Below, in pieces: positions 7,761-15,887 of a DNA stretch of 64,000 nt; positions within the stretch are counted from its first letter, which is position 1; every line of letters starts with the position of its first letter. Both the position numbers and the translations under genes were made by a program. Location: assembly GCF_001748145.1 (NCBI RefSeq), contig NZ_BCQA01000001.1, positions 4,118,501-4,182,500 on the forward strand, in the 5' to 3' direction. This DNA comes from Bosea sp. BIWAKO-01 (GTDB lineage: Bacteria > Pseudomonadota > Alphaproteobacteria > Rhizobiales > Beijerinckiaceae). Under the pieces are notes generated by a model that worked only from the letters and a program-made list of their open reading frames with translations, was not told the origin of the DNA and ran no database searches.

Positions 7761-10124
7761 ATGTCCGCAACCGGAATCGGCGCCGCTGTCCGCCGCAAGG
7801 AAGATCACCGTTTCATCACGGGTCAGGGCCGTTACACCGACGACATCAACAGGCCAGGCCAAGCCTACGCCTATTTCCTGCGTTCGCCGCATGCCCATGC
7901 CACTCTCAACAGGATCGACGCCAAGGCCGCCGCGACGATGCCCGGCGTGCTTGGCATCTACACAGGCGAGGATCTCGCCGCCGATAAGATCGGCGGGCTG
8001 ATCTGCGGCTGGATGATCCATAACAAGGACGGTTCGCCGATGCGCGCCGGCCCGCATCCGGCGCTTGCGCAGGGCAAGGTCCGCTATGTCGGCGATCATG
8101 TCGCGGTCGTGGTGGCCGAGACACTGGCGCAGGCCAGAGACGCGGCCGAGGCGATCAGCGTCGATTACGGCGTGCTGCCGGCGGTGGTCGACACGGCAAG
8201 CGCTGCGACCTCGAAGACGCAGGTCCACGCGGAGTCCGCCGACAACACGGTCTATAACTGGCATCTCGGCGACAAGGCTGCGACGGAAAAGGCCTTCGCG
8301 GCGGCCAAGCATGTGACGAAGCTCGACCTCGTCAATAACCGCCTGGTGCCGAACCCGATGGAGCCGCGCGCAGCCGTCGGCGATTACGATCAGGGCGAGG
8401 GGGCCTTCACGCTCTACACCACCAGCCAGAACCCGCATGTCGCGCGGCTCGTGCTTTCTGCCTTCATCGGCATTGCGCCCGAGAACAAGCTGCGTGTCAT
8501 CGCGCCGGATGTCGGCGGTGGCTTCGGCTCCAAGATCTTCATCTATGCCGAGGAGACGGTTTGCGTCTGGGCTGCGAAGAAAGTGGGCCGGCCGGTGAAA
8601 TGGACCTCGGACCGCACCGAGGCGTTCCTCTCCGACGCGCATGGTCGTGACCACGTCACTCATGCCGAACTCGCGACCGACGCGGACGGCAAGATCATCG
8701 GCATGCGGGTGAAGACGACGGCCAATCTCGGAGCCTACCTCTCGACCTTCTCCTCCTCGGTGCCGACCTACCTCTACGCCCCGCTGCTGTCGGGCCAGTA
8801 CAATATCCCGGCGATCTATTGCGAGGTCGACGCGGTCTACACCAACACGGCTCCGGTCGATGCCTATCGCGGCGCCGGCCGGCCGGAGGCGACCTTCGTG
8901 GTCGAGCGCCTGGTCGAGATTGCGGCGCGTGAACTGGGCAAGGATCCTGCCAAGTTCCGGATGCAGAACTACATCACGAAGTTCCCGCATCAGACCCCGG
9001 TCATCATGATGTATGACACCGGCAATTATGCCGCCTCGATGAAGAAGGCGCTGGAGGTCATCGACTACAAGGGGATCGCCAAGCGCAAGCGCGACTCGGC
9101 CCGCAACGGCAAGCTGCGCGGCATCGGCTTCTCCTCCTATATCGAGGCCTGCGGTATCGCGCCGTCGGCTGCGGTCGGTTCGCTGGGAGCTGGCGTCGGC
9201 CTGTGGGAATCGGCGGAGGTCCGGGTCAATCCCGTCGGAACCGTCGAGGTGCTGACCGGCTCGCACAGCCATGGCCAGGGCCACGAAACCACCTTTGCCC
9301 AGCTCGTCAGCGACCGGCTCGGCATCCCGATCGAGAATGTCTCGATCGTCCATGGCGACACCGACAAGGTGCAGATGGGCATGGGCACCTACGGCTCGCG
9401 CTCGGGCGCAGTGGGTATGTCCGCGATCGCCAAGGCCGTCGACAAGGTCATCGCCAAAGGCAAGAAGGTCGCCGCCTATGTGCTCGAGGCGGATGAGGCC
9501 GATATCGATTTCAAGGATGGCAACTTCCGCGTGAAGGGCACGGACAAGACGCTCGATTTCGGTTCCTGCGCACTGCAGGCCTACATCGCGCACAAGTTCA
9601 ACGGGCAGGAACTCGAGCCGGGGCTGAAGGAAGGCGCGTTCTACGATCCGACGAACTTCACCTTCCCGGCCGGCGTCCATATCTGCGAGGTCGAGATCGA
9701 TCCCGATACCGGTATCACCAGGATCGAGCGCTGGGCGGCCGTCGACGATTTCGGCATCGTGATCAACCCGATGATCGTTGAGGGCCAGGTCCATGGCGGC
9801 ATTGCCCAGGGCGTCGGCCAGGCGCTGCTCGAAGGGGCGCGTTACAATCAGGACGGCCAGCTCGTGACCGCGAGCTTCATGGATTACTGCATGCCGCGTG
9901 CGGACGATCTACCGTCCTTCGATGTCGGCATGACGGTGACGCCATGCCCGTCCAACCCGCTGGGCATCAAGGGCTGCGGCGAGGCGGGCGCGATTGCGGC
10001 TCCGCCGGCCGTGATCAATGCCATCACCGATGCGCTCGGCCATGAGGAGGTCACCATGCCGGCCACGCCGCAGGTGGTCTGGCGCGCAGCGCAGAAAAGC
10101 ATCAAGCGAATGGCCGCCGAGTGA
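7761..10124 (+). CDS. coxL: Molybdenum hydroxylase large subunit, form II CoxL-like
   Basis: 787 residues from the ATG at 7761 after a GAGGAGGGG ribosome site. It is the Mo-pterin-cytosine-dinucleotide subunit of the xanthine dehydrogenase family. DVGGGFGSK and the terminal GCGEAGA block, with the catalytic Glu, are present. The loop that carries the Cu-binding Cys in true (form I) CO dehydrogenase, AYRCSFR, here reads AYRGAGR (about residues 368-374). That makes it form II. Form II enzymes have been proposed to oxidise CO but many probably oxidise other aldehydes or heterocycles. The CoxD/CoxE genes downstream fit maturation of this family. Confidence 0.92.
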   Translation: MSATGIGAAVRRKEDHRFITGQGRYTDDINRPGQAYAYFLRSPHAHATLNRIDAKAAATMPGVLGIYTGEDLAADKIGGLICGWMIHNKDGSPMRAGPHPALAQGKVRYVGDHVAVVVAETLAQARDAAEAISVDYGVLPAVVDTASAATSKTQVHAESADNTVYNWHLGDKAATEKAFAAAKHVTKLDLVNNRLVPNPMEPRAAVGDYDQGEGAFTLYTTSQNPHVARLVLSAFIGIAPENKLRVIAPDVGGGFGSKIFIYAEETVCVWAAKKVGRPVKWTSDRTEAFLSDAHGRDHVTHAELATDADGKIIGMRVKTTANLGAYLSTFSSSVPTYLYAPLLSGQYNIPAIYCEVDAVYTNTAPVDAYRGAGRPEATFVVERLVEIAARELGKDPAKFRMQNYITKFPHQTPVIMMYDTGNYAASMKKALEVIDYKGIAKRKRDSARNGKLRGIGFSSYIEACGIAPSAAVGSLGAGVGLWESAEVRVNPVGTVEVLTGSHSHGQGHETTFAQLVSDRLGIPIENVSIVHGDTDKVQMGMGTYGSRSGAVGMSAIAKAVDKVIAKGKKVAAYVLEADEADIDFKDGNFRVKGTDKTLDFGSCALQAYIAHKFNGQELEPGLKEGAFYDPTNFTFPAGVHICEVEIDPDTGITRIERWAAVDDFGIVINPMIVEGQVHGGIAQGVGQALLEGARYNQDGQLVTASFMDYCMPRADDLPSFDVGMTVTPCPSNPLGIKGCGEAGAIAAPPAVINAITDALGHEEVTMPATPQVVWRAAQKSIKRMAAE

Positions 10125-10141
10125 TCTGAAAGGACAACAGC

Positions 10142-10945
10142 ATGTACGCTTTCACCTATCATCGCCCGGCCACGGCGCGTCAGGCCGCTGGACTCCTCGC
10201 CAAGAAGGAGGATGCCAAGCTGCTGGCCGGCGGGCACACCCTGCTGCCGACCATGAAGCAGCGCCTCGCTTCGCCGACCCACCTCGTCGATCTCGGCGGT
10301 TGCGCCGATCTCAAGGGGATCGAGCGCAAGGGGCGCAATGTCGTCATCGGTGCGATGACGACCCATGCCGAAGTCGCGGACTCGGCTGTCGTCCAGGAGG
10401 CGATTCCGGCGCTGGCTTATCTGGCCTCGCATATTGGCGACCCGCATGTGCGCCATCGCGGTACGATCGGCGGCTCTGTCGCCAATAACGACCCGGCAGC
10501 GGATTATCCGGCGGCGCTCATGGCGCTCGGCGCCACCGTCGTCACCAATAAGCGCAAGCTCGCGGCCGAAGAGTTCTTCACCGGGCTCTACGAGACCGCG
10601 CTGGAGGAGGGCGAGATTGTCGTCAGGATCTCCTTTCCGCTGGTGTCGAAGGCAGGCTACGCCAAGTTCCGCAACCCGGCTTCGCGCTATGCACTGGTCG
10701 GCGTCTTCGTCGCCAAACGTGGTTCGGAAGTCAGTGTCGCGGTGACAGGCGCCGGCGAAGGCGGCGTCTTCCGCTGGCCGGAGGCCGAGACCGCTCTGAA
10801 GGCTCGGTTCGCGGCGAAATCTCTCGATGGCATCAAGCACACGGCCAAGGGCATCAATGCCGACATGCATGCCGATGCCGAGTATCGGGCCCATCTGATC
10901 GGCGTGATGGCACGGGAAGCGGTTGCCAGGGCAACGGGTAAATAG
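10142..10945 (+). CDS. coxM: Molybdenum hydroxylase FAD-binding medium subunit (CoxM)
   Basis: 267 residues, typical for CoxM. FAD-binding motifs AGGHTLLP (about residues 29-36) and TIGGSVANNDPAADYP are both present. The subunit accepts electrons from CoxS clusters. It starts 17 nt after coxL with a GAAAGGA ribosome site and ends just before a strong hairpin terminator. The order S-L-M is the form II order; classical form I operons run M-S-L. This supports the form II call made from the CoxL loop. Confidence 0.92.
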   Translation: MYAFTYHRPATARQAAGLLAKKEDAKLLAGGHTLLPTMKQRLASPTHLVDLGGCADLKGIERKGRNVVIGAMTTHAEVADSAVVQEAIPALAYLASHIGDPHVRHRGTIGGSVANNDPAADYPAALMALGATVVTNKRKLAAEEFFTGLYETALEEGEIVVRISFPLVSKAGYAKFRNPASRYALVGVFVAKRGSEVSVAVTGAGEGGVFRWPEAETALKARFAAKSLDGIKHTAKGINADMHADAEYRAHLIGVMAREAVARATGK

Positions 10946-10969
10946 CCGAAGCCGATTGACCTGCGACTG

Positions 10970-10998
10970 AATCCTCCCCCACACAGGGGAGGATTTTT
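10970..10998 (+). terminator. Rho-independent terminator after coxM
   Basis: AATCCTCCCC and GGGGAGGATT form a perfect 10-bp stem around a 6-nt loop, followed by a T run. It lies 24 nt after coxM and 26 nt before the RidA gene. It should end most coxSLM transcripts and reduce or uncouple expression of the downstream maturation genes. Confidence 0.85.
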
Positions 10999-11024
10999 GC
11001 TGATTGGCTGGTTGCGAGCGGAAC

Positions 11025-11408
11025 ATGGACAAGATGGTCATCACGGCGCCCGAAGCGCCCGAAGCAGCCGGCGGCTACGCCCAGGCCCTGCTGGTTTCGG
11101 GCGCGAGCCGACAGCTCTACATCAGCGGGCAGATCCCGAGCACGCGCGACGGAACGGTGCCGGAGAGCTTTGCCGAGCAGTCACGGTTGGTCTGGCGCAA
11201 TATTGAGGCCCAACTCCACGCTGGCGGCATGACGCTCGACAACCTCGTCAAGGTCACGACCTTCCTCTCGGACCGCCGCTATGCTGCGGAGAGCCGGCAG
11301 TCGCGCAAGGAGATCCTCGGCGACCGGAAGGTTGCGCTCTCCGTCGTCATCGCTGGGATCTTTGACGAGGCCTGGCTTCTTGAGATCGAAGCCATCGCTG
11401 CGGCCTGA
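11025..11408 (+). CDS. RidA/YjgF family protein
   Basis: 127 residues from the ATG at 11025. RidA-family marks are YAQALLVSG, LYISGQIPSTRDG, LDNLVKVTTFLSD and the C-terminal LLEIEAIAA. RidA proteins hydrolyse reactive enamine/imine intermediates; diverged members serve specific catabolic routes. It starts right after the coxM terminator and 30 nt before coxD, so it may open the second transcript of the cluster. Substrate unknown. Confidence 0.85.
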   Translation: MDKMVITAPEAPEAAGGYAQALLVSGASRQLYISGQIPSTRDGTVPESFAEQSRLVWRNIEAQLHAGGMTLDNLVKVTTFLSDRRYAAESRQSRKEILGDRKVALSVVIAGIFDEAWLLEIEAIAAA

Positions 11409-11438
11409 CCGGCTCTGCTCTTTCGTCGCGAGAATCCC

Positions 11439-12347
11439 TTGAAAACTCCCGGTTCCATCGACGCCACGCTCTCCCTCCTGCAATCGCAGGGCTATGTCGC
11501 CGATCGGGCGCTGGCGACTGTGCTCTATTTGGCACTGCGCATGAAGCGACCGCTCCTGCTGGAGGGCGAGGCAGGTACGGGGAAGACAGAGATTGCCAAA
11601 GTGCTGGCGGCCGCGCTCGGGCGGCGCCTGATCCGGCTGCAATGCTATGAGGGGCTCGATCTCGCGTCCGCCGTCTATGAGTGGAACTATGCGGGCCAGA
11701 TGATGGCGATCCGTCTTGCGGAGGCGGGTGGCGCTGCGGGCGATCGTGCCCGACTCGAATCCGACATCTTCTCGGAGCGCTATCTGGTCAAGCGCCCGCT
11801 CTTGCAGGCGTTGGAGCCGCAGGAGGGCGGAGCACCGATCCTGCTGATCGACGAACTCGACCGCACCGATGAGGCCTTCGAGGCCTTCCTGCTCGAGGTT
11901 CTGGCCGACGCGCAGGTGACGATTCCCGAGCTTGGCACGATCAAGGCAGCCGAGCCGCCGATCGTGATCCTGACCTCGAACCGCACACGCGAAATCCACG
12001 ACGCGCTGAAGCGCCGTTGCCTCTATCACTGGGTCGGCTATCCCGACACGGCCCGCGAGCTTGCCATCCTGAAGGCGCGCGCACCGGAGGCCCCGGTCAA
12101 GCTGGCAAAGCAGGTCGTCGCTTTCGTGCAGGCAATCCGCAAGGAGGAGCTGTTCAAGGCGCCAGGCGTCGCCGAGACACTCGATTGGGCGAGTGCGCTG
12201 GTCGAACTCGACGCGGTCGCGCTTGACCCCGCGATCGTCTCGGACACGCTGGGGGCGTTGCTCAAATACCAGGACGACATCCAGGCGATGCAGGGCTCGA
12301 AGGTGAAGGAACTGCTGGACCAGATGAAGGCGGAAGCACGGGGATAG
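11439..12347 (+). CDS. coxD: MoxR-type AAA+ ATPase (CoxD)
   Basis: 302 residues. Walker A GEAGTGKT (residues 43-50), Walker B ILLIDELDR, and the TSNRTREIHDALKRRC sensor/arginine region are all intact. The segments LIRLQCYEGLD and AVYEWNYAGQMM are specific to CoxD-type MoxR ATPases, which with CoxE are needed to build the active site of molybdenum hydroxylases. The start appears to be TTG at 11439; the residues that follow (KTPGSIDATLSLL) match the family N-terminus, and no in-frame ATG lies upstream. Confidence 0.9.
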   Translation: MKTPGSIDATLSLLQSQGYVADRALATVLYLALRMKRPLLLEGEAGTGKTEIAKVLAAALGRRLIRLQCYEGLDLASAVYEWNYAGQMMAIRLAEAGGAAGDRARLESDIFSERYLVKRPLLQALEPQEGGAPILLIDELDRTDEAFEAFLLEVLADAQVTIPELGTIKAAEPPIVILTSNRTREIHDALKRRCLYHWVGYPDTARELAILKARAPEAPVKLAKQVVAFVQAIRKEELFKAPGVAETLDWASALVELDAVALDPAIVSDTLGALLKYQDDIQAMQGSKVKELLDQMKAEARG

Positions 12348-12455
12348 GCGCGCCTGCCTTAAGGGCATGCCTTGTGTGCCCACCCAGGTCTGTCCCTTCA
12401 TTCGCGTCGCAGCGGGTGGATGCCCGGGACTGGCCCGCGCATGATGGAGCAAGCG

Positions 12456-12830
12456 ATGAACGACGACATCAAGGCGATCGAAGCCGCAACTTGGACTTAT
12501 CTCGACGGGCTCTATGAGGGCGATGTCGGCAAGCTGGACCAGATCTTTCATCCGACGAGCGCGCTGACCCAATCGCTCCACGGCGAACTTAAGATCGTGC
12601 CGCGCGCCGAATGGTTCGAGGCCGTGCGCAACCGCCAGTCTCCGAAGGCTGCAGGGATGGAGCGCAGCGACCATATCCTGACCATCGATGTTGTAGGCTC
12701 GGCCCTGGCTCTGGTGAAGGTGAAGTGCCAGATGCCGCCGCGCTATTTCACGGATCTGCTCTCCTTTGTAAAAGTCGATGGCAAATGGGTCATTGCGCAG
12801 AAAGTCTTCATGACCGAAACCGCAGCGTGA
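12456..12830 (+). CDS. NTF2-fold (lumazine-binding-like) protein
   Basis: 124 residues from the ATG at 12456, with GGAG 5 nt upstream; ATGs at 12441 and 12444 are alternatives. TYLDGLYEGDVGKLDQIFHP at the start and FTDLLSFVKVDGKWVIAQKVF at the end match the cone-shaped NTF2-like fold (Lumazine_bd_2 type). The function of these small proteins is mostly unknown; some bind small aromatic ligands. It lies between coxD and coxE, which are normally adjacent, and runs in the same direction, so it is probably co-transcribed. Confidence 0.75.
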   Translation: MNDDIKAIEAATWTYLDGLYEGDVGKLDQIFHPTSALTQSLHGELKIVPRAEWFEAVRNRQSPKAAGMERSDHILTIDVVGSALALVKVKCQMPPRYFTDLLSFVKVDGKWVIAQKVFMTETAA

Positions 12831-12861
12831 TCGTACGGCAAGCCATGGCCGGCGATCTGCG

Positions 12862-12978
12862 TCTAGAGCGTGCTGCGAAAAAGTGGCAACGGCTTTTCGC
12901 ATAAAGCATGCTCTAAACTATGAGAATCGATCACGTTTTCTGAGTTTGAACGAACTCGCCCAAACCCAGCGTGATCTA
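12862..12978. repeat. Rhizobial-type palindromic intergenic repeat
   Basis: Two consecutive imperfect hairpins. AGAGCGTGCT pairs with AGCATGCTCT, with an inner GCGAAAA/TTTTCGC pair. The second is GATCACG pairing with CGTGATC. From memory, near-identical elements are common between genes in Rhizobiales genomes. The right arm runs into the first codons that could serve coxE (GTG at 12971), so the element sits directly on the coxE start. Confidence 0.75.
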
Positions 12979-14200
12979 CCGTGACGGCGAGAACCTCGTG
13001 ACCGGCAAGCTGCCTGAGAACATCGTCTACTTCGCGCGGGCGCTTCGCATCGCCGGTGTGCCCGTTGGTGCGGGGGCGGTGGTCGAGGCCGTCGAGGCGT
13101 TGGCGGATGGTGCGCTCGGTGCACGCGACGACGTTTACTGGGCGCTGCATGCGATCTTCGTGAAGCGGCACGAGGACAGCGTGATCTACGACCAGGCCTT
13201 TCGCTTGTTCTGGCGGCGGCGCAATCTGATCGAGAAGATCATGGCGCAAATGTCCCCCGTCTCTCCGGGGGCAGATAGTCGGCCGGAGAAGGCGGAAGCC
13301 GGCGCATTGCGGGTCGCTGAAGCATTTGCTCCGCCGCAAGACCAGCAAGACGACCCCCCGGTCGAACTGACCGAGCTTTCGGCGCGCCTGACCGTCTCCG
13401 ATCGCGAAATGCTGAAGTCACGCGACTTTGCCCAGATGAGTGCAGCGGAGATCGCCAGGGCCAAGCAGTTGATGTCCGAGCTGCGCCTGCCGCGAGACAC
13501 CGTGCCGACGCGGCGCTTCCAGTCCTCGCATGTCGGCGCGCGGATCGACCCACGCCGCACCTTCCGGCGTTCGCTCAGGGGTGGAGGCGGCTCGATCGAC
13601 CTCGCATTTCGCGAGCGCGCCGAGATACATCCCCCCGTGGTCGCCCTCGTCGATATCTCGGGCTCGATGGCAGAGTATTCGCGCATCTTCCTGCATTTCC
13701 TGCACGCGATCACGGAGAAACGCCGGCGCGTGCATTCCTTCGTCTTCGGCACGCGCTTGACCAATGTCACGCGTAGCCTGAGGGCGCGGGACCCTGACGA
13801 GGCGCTGGCACTTGCCGGCAGGGCAGCACCGGACTGGGAGGGCGGCACCCGTATTGCCGATGCCCTGCACAGCTTCAACCGCGTCTGGTCTCGGCGCGTG
13901 CTTTCGGGCGGGGCTATAGTGCTGCTCTTCACCGACGGGCTGGAGCGACATCTCGACGGCGAGCTCGCCTTCGAGATGGACCGGCTGCATCGCTCCTGCC
14001 GCCAGCTCGTCTGGCTCAACCCGCTGCTGCGCTTCGATGCCTTTCAGGCGCGGGCCAGCGGTATCCGGGCGATGCTGCCGCATGTCGACTCGTTCAGGCC
14101 GATTCACAACCTCGCGGCGATGGCCGATCTCTGCGCTGCACTCTCGCCGGACGCAGACCTGAGAAGTGATCCGCGCCTGTGGTTGAAGAAGGCGTGTTGA
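12971..14200 (+). CDS. coxE: VWA-domain CoxE family protein
   Basis: About 400 residues. The N-terminal helical part contains LPENIVYFARALRIAGVPVG, the usual CoxE opening. A von Willebrand A domain follows with the metal-site motif DISGSM (about residues 228-233), GGTRIADAL and LLFTDGLE. CoxE works with the CoxD ATPase in assembly of molybdenum hydroxylases. The frame opens at GTG 12971, inside the repeat; the GTG at 12998 is in frame and fits the family N-terminus better. The end is followed within 40 nt by the XdhC N-domain gene. Confidence 0.88.
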   Translation: MIYRDGENLVTGKLPENIVYFARALRIAGVPVGAGAVVEAVEALADGALGARDDVYWALHAIFVKRHEDSVIYDQAFRLFWRRRNLIEKIMAQMSPVSPGADSRPEKAEAGALRVAEAFAPPQDQQDDPPVELTELSARLTVSDREMLKSRDFAQMSAAEIARAKQLMSELRLPRDTVPTRRFQSSHVGARIDPRRTFRRSLRGGGGSIDLAFRERAEIHPPVVALVDISGSMAEYSRIFLHFLHAITEKRRRVHSFVFGTRLTNVTRSLRARDPDEALALAGRAAPDWEGGTRIADALHSFNRVWSRRVLSGGAIVLLFTDGLERHLDGELAFEMDRLHRSCRQLVWLNPLLRFDAFQARASGIRAMLPHVDSFRPIHNLAAMADLCAALSPDADLRSDPRLWLKKAC

Positions 14201-14238
14201 AGCATGATCTCATCTGCACCGCAGCGGGAACTCTCGCC

Positions 14239-14562
14239 ATGATCAGTACCGACACCGATATTCTCGCCACGGCCGAGAGCTGGGCCAAGGCCGGACGCGG
14301 CGTGGCGCTTGCCACCGTGATCGAGACTTGGGGCTCCGCCCCCCGCCCGGTGGGCTCGCATCTTGTCATCGACCAAGAGGGCAATTTCCTCGGCTCGGTC
14401 TCCGGTGGCTGCGTCGAGGGCGCCGTGGTGGAAGAGGCGGCCGATGTCATCGCCGATGGGAAGGCGCGCACGCTTGAATTCGGTGTCGCCGACGAGACAG
14501 CCTGGAAGGTCGGGCTCTCCTGCGGCGGCCGCATTCGGGTCTATGTCGAGAGGGTGCACTGA
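14239..14562 (+). CDS. XdhC/CoxI N-terminal domain protein
   Basis: 107 residues from the ATG at 14239. It holds only the N-terminal CoxI-type domain of XdhC: VIETWGSAPRPVGSHLVI, SVSGGCVEGAVVEEA and GLSCGGRIRVYVE, with both conserved Cys. XdhC binds the molybdenum cofactor, helps its sulfuration and delivers it to the target enzyme. The Rossmann half is encoded separately at 15195-15887. The stop TGA overlaps the ATG of the next gene by one base, so translation is coupled. An in-frame GTG at 14179 would overlap coxE and is less likely. Confidence 0.85.
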   Translation: MISTDTDILATAESWAKAGRGVALATVIETWGSAPRPVGSHLVIDQEGNFLGSVSGGCVEGAVVEEAADVIADGKARTLEFGVADETAWKVGLSCGGRIRVYVERVH

Positions 14563-15191
14563 TGGCCTCCTGGGAAACACTCGCCGCCTTTGCGGTGCTA
14601 ACGATCGCTGTCGCCTATTTCCCTGGCCCGGCGCTGCTTTACACGGCGGCGCAGACAATCTCGCACGGCCGCCGCGCCGGCTTCATGGCGATGCTGGGCA
14701 TCCATCTCGGCTGCTATCTGCATGTCATCGCAGCTGCCTTCGGCCTCTCGGCTGTGTTCAAGCATGTGCCTGAACTCTATGTCGCGGTGAAGCTCGCCGG
14801 TGCGCTCTATCTGGTCTGGCTCGGTATCGGCATGATCCGCTCCAGGCTCGGCGGAGCGGATGTCGATGTCTCCCCGCCCAAGACCGTGAAACGGGCGTTG
14901 CTCGATTCCTTCATCGTCGAGGTGCTGAATCCCAAGGTGGCGCTGTTCTTCATCGCGTTGCTGCCGCAGTTCGTCGACCCTGCGGCCTCCCTACCGGTCT
15001 GGGCGCAGTTCCTGATCCTCGGCACGATCGTGAATTTCGCCTTCTCCTCGGCCGATTTCGTGACGGTGCTGGGAGCATCGGCGGTGGTCAAGACGATGAA
15101 GAAGACCAAGGCCGGATTTGCCTTCGGGCGCTGGCTCGGTGGTTCTCTGATGATTGGCCTCGGCGTCAAGCTTGCGACCGACAGGGGCTGA
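14562..15191 (+). CDS. LysE/RhtB family amino-acid exporter-like membrane protein
   Basis: 209 residues with about six hydrophobic segments. The N-terminal FPGPALLYTAAQTISHGRRAG and FIVEVLNPKVALFFIALLPQF are the classic LysE/RhtB signature blocks. These transporters export amino acids or related small molecules from the cytoplasm. The gene is wedged between the two halves of XdhC, with a 1-nt overlap upstream and a 3-nt gap downstream, so it must be on the same transcript. Possibly it exports a product or a toxic intermediate of the molybdenum hydroxylase route; that is inference. Confidence 0.85.
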   Translation: MASWETLAAFAVLTIAVAYFPGPALLYTAAQTISHGRRAGFMAMLGIHLGCYLHVIAAAFGLSAVFKHVPELYVAVKLAGALYLVWLGIGMIRSRLGGADVDVSPPKTVKRALLDSFIVEVLNPKVALFFIALLPQFVDPAASLPVWAQFLILGTIVNFAFSSADFVTVLGASAVVKTMKKTKAGFAFGRWLGGSLMIGLGVKLATDRG

Positions 15192-15194
15192 GGC

Positions 15195-15887
15195 ATGGAT
15201 CTTTCGCTGCTCTCCGCGCTCAATGTCGAGCGCGCTGCCCGCCGAGCCGCAGTGCTCGTCACTGATATCGGCAGCGGCGCTCAACGGCTGGTAGGGGAGG
15301 CCGATCTCGCGAACGATCCGCTGGCCGCCCTGCTCGACAAGCAATTGCGCACCGGCAAGAGCGCTGCGGTCGAGACGGAGGGGACACGTTACTTCCTGAC
15401 TGTGCAGGTGCCTCCACCGCGCGTCGTGGTCACCGGTGCGGTGCATATCTCGCAGGCGATGGCGCCGATGGCGAAACTGCTGGATCTCGATGTCACGATC
15501 ATCGATCCCCGGACCGCCTTTGCGACGCCCGAGCGCTTTCCCGACGTGACGCTGCTGCCGGAATGGCCGGATGAAGCGATCAAGCAGCTCGGCCTCGATA
15601 GCTATACCGCCTTTGTCGCCCTGACCCACGATCCGAAAATCGACGATCCCGGGCTGGAGGCGGCCTTGCGCTCGGACTGCTTCTATATCGGGGCGCTGGG
15701 CAGCCGGAAGACGCATGGCAGGCGCATCGAGCGCCTGACGGCGGCGGGCTTCGATGAGGCGACGCTGGCACGCATCCATGCGCCGATCGGCCTCGACATC
15801 GGCGCGGTCTCTCCGTCAGAGATTGCGCTCGCCATTCTAGGTGAGATCGTGATGACACTGCGTGGCCCGCGCAGGGCGCTCTCATGA
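15195..15887 (+). CDS. XdhC Rossmann-domain protein
   Basis: 230 residues. A short XdhC-like N-terminal region is followed by the XdhC C-terminal Rossmann domain. Key blocks are RVVVTGAVHISQAMAPMA, LTHDPKIDDPGLEAAL, YIGALGSRKTHGRRIERL and IGLDIGAVSPSEIALAILGEI. It complements the separate CoxI-like N-domain gene at 14239. The first glycine-rich turn reads VVTGAVHIS, where the family more often has GAGHxA, a mild departure. The ATGA overlap with the next gene (15884) couples their translation. Confidence 0.86.
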   Translation: MDLSLLSALNVERAARRAAVLVTDIGSGAQRLVGEADLANDPLAALLDKQLRTGKSAAVETEGTRYFLTVQVPPPRVVVTGAVHISQAMAPMAKLLDLDVTIIDPRTAFATPERFPDVTLLPEWPDEAIKQLGLDSYTAFVALTHDPKIDDPGLEAALRSDCFYIGALGSRKTHGRRIERLTAAGFDEATLARIHAPIGLDIGAVSPSEIALAILGEIVMTLRGPRRALS

